The position numbers and the translations under genes were made by a program. From Aquificaceae bacterium (lineage in GTDB: Bacteria; Aquificota; Aquificia; Aquificales; Aquificaceae): DNA of 8,905 nt. Below the pieces are notes generated by a model that was not told where the DNA came from, did no database searches, and was given only the letters and a program-made list of their open reading frames with translations. The stretch lies in NCBI GenBank assembly GCA_026982025.1, contig JALSHX010000262.1, forward strand, positions 1-8,905, given 5' to 3'. Of this stretch, positions 6,097 through 8,905 are shown piece by piece. The number at the start of each line of letters is the position of its first letter. Position 1 is the first letter of the stretch.

Positions 6097-7314
6097 CTAC
6101 TCCAGTATTTTGGTGACTACTCCTGCTCCTACGGTCCTGCCTCCTTCCCTGATGGCAAACCTGAGCCCCTCCTCCATGGCTACGGGAGCTATGAGCTCAA
6201 CCTCTATCTCTACATTGTCCCCGGGCATGACCATCTCTACTCCCTCAGGGAGCTTGACTACTGTCCCTGTTACATCGGCTGTCCTGAAGTAAAACTGCGG
6301 CCTGTAGTTGATGAAAAAGGGTGTGTGCCTGCCTCCTTCCTCCTTGCTGAGTACATATACCTGAGCCCTGAACTTCTTGTGCGGTGTGACCGTCCCGGGC
6401 TTGGCTAATACTTGCCCCCTCTCTACATCGTCCTTGCCTACTCCCCTTAAAAGGACTCCTACGTTGTCCCCGGGTAGGGCTTCGTCCAGTATTTTCCTGA
6501 ACATTTCTATGGAGGTGGCTACTGTCTTGAAAGCTTCCTCCTTTAACCCTACTATCTCTACTTCTTCGCCGGGTTTTAATACGCCCCTCTCTACTCTGCC
6601 TGTTACGACTGTGCCACGCCCGGAGATGGTGAATACATCCTCTATGGGCATTAAAAAGGGTTTGTCGGTCTCCCTCTGAGGGGTGGGTATGTTCTCGTCT
6701 AATGCTTGTAATAGCTCCTTGATGCTCTCTACCCACTTGCCTGCTTGACCTTTGTCTATTTCCTCTAATGCCCCGAGGGCTGAGCCCTTTATGACGGGTA
6801 CTTCGTCCCCGGGATACTCATACTTGCTTAAGAGCTCCCTTACCTCTAATTCTACGAGCTCAAGTAGTTCTTCGTCATCTACCATGTCGCACTTGTTGAG
6901 ATATACGACTATGTACGGGACGTTGACTTGCTTTGCTAAGAGTACATGCTCCCTTGTCTGCGGCATGGGACCATCCGCCGCTGATACTACGAGTATTGCC
7001 CCGTCCATCTGCGCTGCCCCGGTTATCATGTTCTTGATATAGTCCGCATGCCCGGGACAGTCTACATGGGCATAATGCCTCTTTGGCGTCTCATACTCTA
7101 CATGGGTGATGTTGATGGTTATCCCCCTTTCCTTCTCCTCAGGCGCCTTGTCTATTTCCTCATACTTGTAACACTCAGACTTTCCCCCTTCTATGTGCCC
7201 GGCTGCTAAGGCACAGGTTATGGCTGATGTGAGCGTGCTCTTTCCATGATCTACATGCCCTATGGTGCCTACGTTGACATGCTCCTTGGTCCTCTCAAAC
7301 TTCTCCTTGGCCAT
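6097..7314 (-). CDS. tuf: Elongation factor Tu (EF-Tu)
   Basis: EF-Tu carries aminoacyl-tRNA to the ribosomal A site as a GTP complex. At 405 residues it is about ten longer than the E. coli protein, mainly from extra residues around 186-195 after the SAL motif. The GTPase signatures are intact: GHVDHGKS (19-26, P loop), RGITI (63-67, switch I), DCPGH (85-89, switch II), NKCD (140-143) and SAL (178-180). Domains II and III follow, with the expected [13 protein letters not shown] and [14 protein letters not shown] segments. The start is fixed by a perfect Shine-Dalgarno sequence. It lies between fusA (15-base gap) and rpsJ (14-base gap). Codon use is odd: valine is mostly GTA and isoleucine mostly ATA, unlike both neighbours. 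The segment [20 protein letters not shown] resembles Aquifex EF-Tu as I remember it. Confidence 0.98.
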   Translation of the reverse strand: MAKEKFERTKEHVNVGTIGHVDHGKSTLTSAITCALAAGHIEGGKSECYKYEEIDKAPEEKERGITINITHVEYETPKRHYAHVDCPGHADYIKNMITGAAQMDGAILVVSAADGPMPQTREHVLLAKQVNVPYIVVYLNKCDMVDDEELLELVELEVRELLSKYEYPGDEVPVIKGSALGALEEIDKGQAGKWVESIKELLQALDENIPTPQRETDKPFLMPIEDVFTISGRGTVVTGRVERGVLKPGEEVEIVGLKEEAFKTVATSIEMFRKILDEALPGDNVGVLLRGVGKDDVERGQVLAKPGTVTPHKKFRAQVYVLSKEEGGRHTPFFINYRPQFYFRTADVTGTVVKLPEGVEMVMPGDNVEIEVELIAPVAMEEGLRFAIREGGRTVGAGVVTKILE

Positions 7315-7322
7315 TTATTCCA

Positions 7323-7330
7323 ACCTCCTT
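7323..7330 (-). promoter_or_regulatory. Full-length Shine-Dalgarno sequence of tuf
   Basis: The minus strand reads AAGGAGGT, complementary over eight bases to the 3' end of bacterial 16S rRNA. It sits 8 bases before the tuf ATG and begins on the last base of the fusA stop codon. It fixes the tuf start and fits the very high synthesis expected for EF-Tu. Confidence 0.85.
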
Positions 7331-8905
7331 CAGGCACTTTTACCTACCGCGCGCTCTCCTATAATCTTTTCAGCGATGTGCTGAGGAACCTCTTCGTAAT
7401 GGGAAAACTTCATTATAAATGTTCCGCGACCTTGAGTCAAGCTCCTCAGAGTGGTCGCATAACCGAACATTTCCGCAAGAGGCACGAATGCCCTTACAAC
7501 GGTTATAACACCCTTATTCTCCATCCCCATTATCTTCCCTCTCCTTGAGTTAAGGTCACCTATCACATCTCCCACATAATCTTCCGGGGTTTCAACCTCA
7601 ACCTCCATTATGGGTTCAAGAAGGACCGGGTCAGCCTTCTTAGCCGCCTCCTTGAAAGCCATAGAACCCGCTATCTGGAAGGCGATCTCCGAAGAGTCAA
7701 CCTCGTGGAAAGACCCGTCAAAGAGTCTGACCTTGACATCCACCACCGGATAACCGGCGAGGATTCCACCCTCCATTGCCTCTTTTATTCCTTTTTCAAC
7801 AGCGGGTATAAACTCCTTGGGAATGACTCCGCCGACTATTGCATTTTCAAAGATAAAACCTTCTCCCCTCTCAAGGGGTTCCACTTCAATAACCGCATGA
7901 CCGTACTGACCCCTTCCCCCCGTCTGCCTAATGAACTTACCCTCGCCCTGTGCCTTCTTTCTGATCGTTTCCTTATAAGCCACCTGCGGTTGGCCCACGT
8001 TGACCTCAATGTTGTATTCCCTTTTCATCCTGTCAACCATAATCTCAAGGTGGAGCTCTCCCATTCCGTGGATAAGGGTCTGTCCAGTTTCCTGGTCAGC
8101 GGTTGCCTTGAATGTTGGGTCCTCCTTCATAAACTTGTTGAGAACCTGTGAAAGCTTCTCCTGATCCTTTTTGGTCTTGGGTTCAATTGCCATGGAGATC
8201 ACGGGGTCAGGAAACTCAAGTTTTTCAAGGATTATCGGATGCTTTTCGTCCGAAAGCGTATCTCCCGTAGCGGCGTCAAGACCCACAACCGCACAGATCT
8301 CACCCGCCGATATGTCGGTTATCTCTTCCCTTGAGTTTGCGTGCATTAAGAGTAGCCTTCCCACCCTCTGCTTTTCACCCCTCGTAACATTCAGCACATA
8401 GGAACCCGCCTTTAGCTGACCTGAAAAAACCCTTATGTAGGTGAGCTGTCCCGCATAAGGGTCGGACATGACCTTGAAGGCGTATGCGCAGAAGGGCTCA
8501 TTATCAAGGGGCTTCCTCTCCTCAACCTCCCCCGTCTCGGGATTTGTTCCCTGAATCGGAGGAAGGTCAACGGGAGACGGAAGGAAATCTATTACAGCAT
8601 CAAGAAGCGGCTGAACGCCCTTGTTTTTAAAGGCGGAACCGCACAGTACGGGAGCGAGTTTCCTCTCAATGGTTGCATTTCTCAGAGCGTTTCTGAGTTC
8701 GTCGGTCGTTATTTCCTGACCTTCAAGGTACTTTTCCATGAGTGCGTCATCCGTCTCAACTATGGTTTCCACCATCTTCTCACGCCACTCGCTTGCCTTC
8801 TCCTGGAGGTCAGGTGGAATGTCCCTGATTTCGTACTTGGCTCCGAGGGTTTCCTCAAGCCAGATGATAGCTTTCATCTCAAGCAGGTCAACAACCCCCT
8901 CAAAT
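7330..8905 (-). CDS. fusA: Elongation factor G (EF-G), 5' end cut off by the window edge
   Basis: EF-G is the GTPase that drives tRNA and mRNA translocation on the ribosome after each peptide bond. The frame stays open to the window edge, with codons reading FEGVVDLLE ahead of the Met at 8877, so that Met is internal and about 175 residues of the GTPase domain lie outside. The visible 524 residues start late in the G domain, with the GSAF guanine-binding (G5) motif near fragment residues 89-92. Domain II follows (about 137-219), then domain III with the GMGELHLE motif (about 280), and domain IV with HEVDSSE near 410, the tip that enters the decoding site. Domain V ends in ERAVGKSA. All are intact, and the total length would match the usual ~700 residues. 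The gene stops with TGA 15 bases before tuf, the standard str-operon arrangement. The family is certain. Confidence 0.97.
   Translation of the reverse strand, partial: FEGVVDLLEMKAIIWLEETLGAKYEIRDIPPDLQEKASEWREKMVETIVETDDALMEKYLEGQEITTDELRNALRNATIERKLAPVLCGSAFKNKGVQPLLDAVIDFLPSPVDLPPIQGTNPETGEVEERKPLDNEPFCAYAFKVMSDPYAGQLTYIRVFSGQLKAGSYVLNVTRGEKQRVGRLLLMHANSREEITDISAGEICAVVGLDAATGDTLSDEKHPIILEKLEFPDPVISMAIEPKTKKDQEKLSQVLNKFMKEDPTFKATADQETGQTLIHGMGELHLEIMVDRMKREYNIEVNVGQPQVAYKETIRKKAQGEGKFIRQTGGRGQYGHAVIEVEPLERGEGFIFENAIVGGVIPKEFIPAVEKGIKEAMEGGILAGYPVVDVKVRLFDGSFHEVDSSEIAFQIAGSMAFKEAAKKADPVLLEPIMEVEVETPEDYVGDVIGDLNSRRGKIMGMENKGVITVVRAFVPLAEMFGYATTLRSLTQGRGTFIMKFSHYEEVPQHIAEKIIGERAVGKSA

Noticed and set aside
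6245..6736. A 163-residue open frame on the minus strand inside tuf.
   Set aside because: It is a shifted frame of tuf with low-complexity, Arg/Gln/His-rich sequence and no recognisable family; EF-Tu is intact across the region.
7705..8151. A 148-residue open frame on the plus strand opposite fusA.
   Set aside because: It is a shadow of the conserved EF-G frame, with no motif or start signal.

Overview
The window is a bacterial translation-machinery operon. Every supported gene lies on the minus strand, so transcription runs from high to low coordinates. In that order it holds fusA (5' end cut by the window edge), tuf, rpsJ, rplC, rplD, rplW, rplB, rpsS, rplV, rpsC, rplP, rpmC, rpsQ, a 73-residue membrane-anchored protein of unknown function, and the start of a riboflavin-pathway gene, ribB or ribBA (3' end cut by the window edge). 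The fusA-tuf-S10 order is the classic str/S10 arrangement. The proteins are rich in Lys, Arg and Glu, as in thermophiles. The EF-Tu sequence, the long S19 and the break after rpsQ recall Aquificales (Aquifex, Hydrogenobacter, Thermocrinis), but this placement is from memory and was not checked by a search.

Region by region: 8905-7330 encodes the C-terminal three quarters of EF-G. 7314-6097 encodes EF-Tu behind a full-length Shine-Dalgarno sequence. 6082-836 encodes eleven ribosomal proteins (S10, L3, L4, L23, L2, S19, L22, S3, L16, L29, S17). Gaps between these genes are at most 14 bases, and most stop and start codons overlap (ATGA, TAATG, TGATG), which fits one polycistronic message with translational coupling. 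The usual continuation into rplN and the spc genes is missing. Instead a 32-base gap with a promoter-like sequence leads to the small membrane protein, whose stop overlaps the ribB start. No stretch above 300 bases lacks a gene. No RNA gene, mobile element, CRISPR array or convincing terminator was seen.

Most of this is ordinary core-genome content, and I see no previously undescribed multi-gene system. The points worth a second look are the ~62-residue N-terminal extension of S19, a valine and isoleucine codon usage in tuf that is sharply unlike its operon partners, a charged C-terminal tail on L3, the unidentified 73-residue protein with a possibly leaderless start, and the link between ribosomal protein and riboflavin genes.
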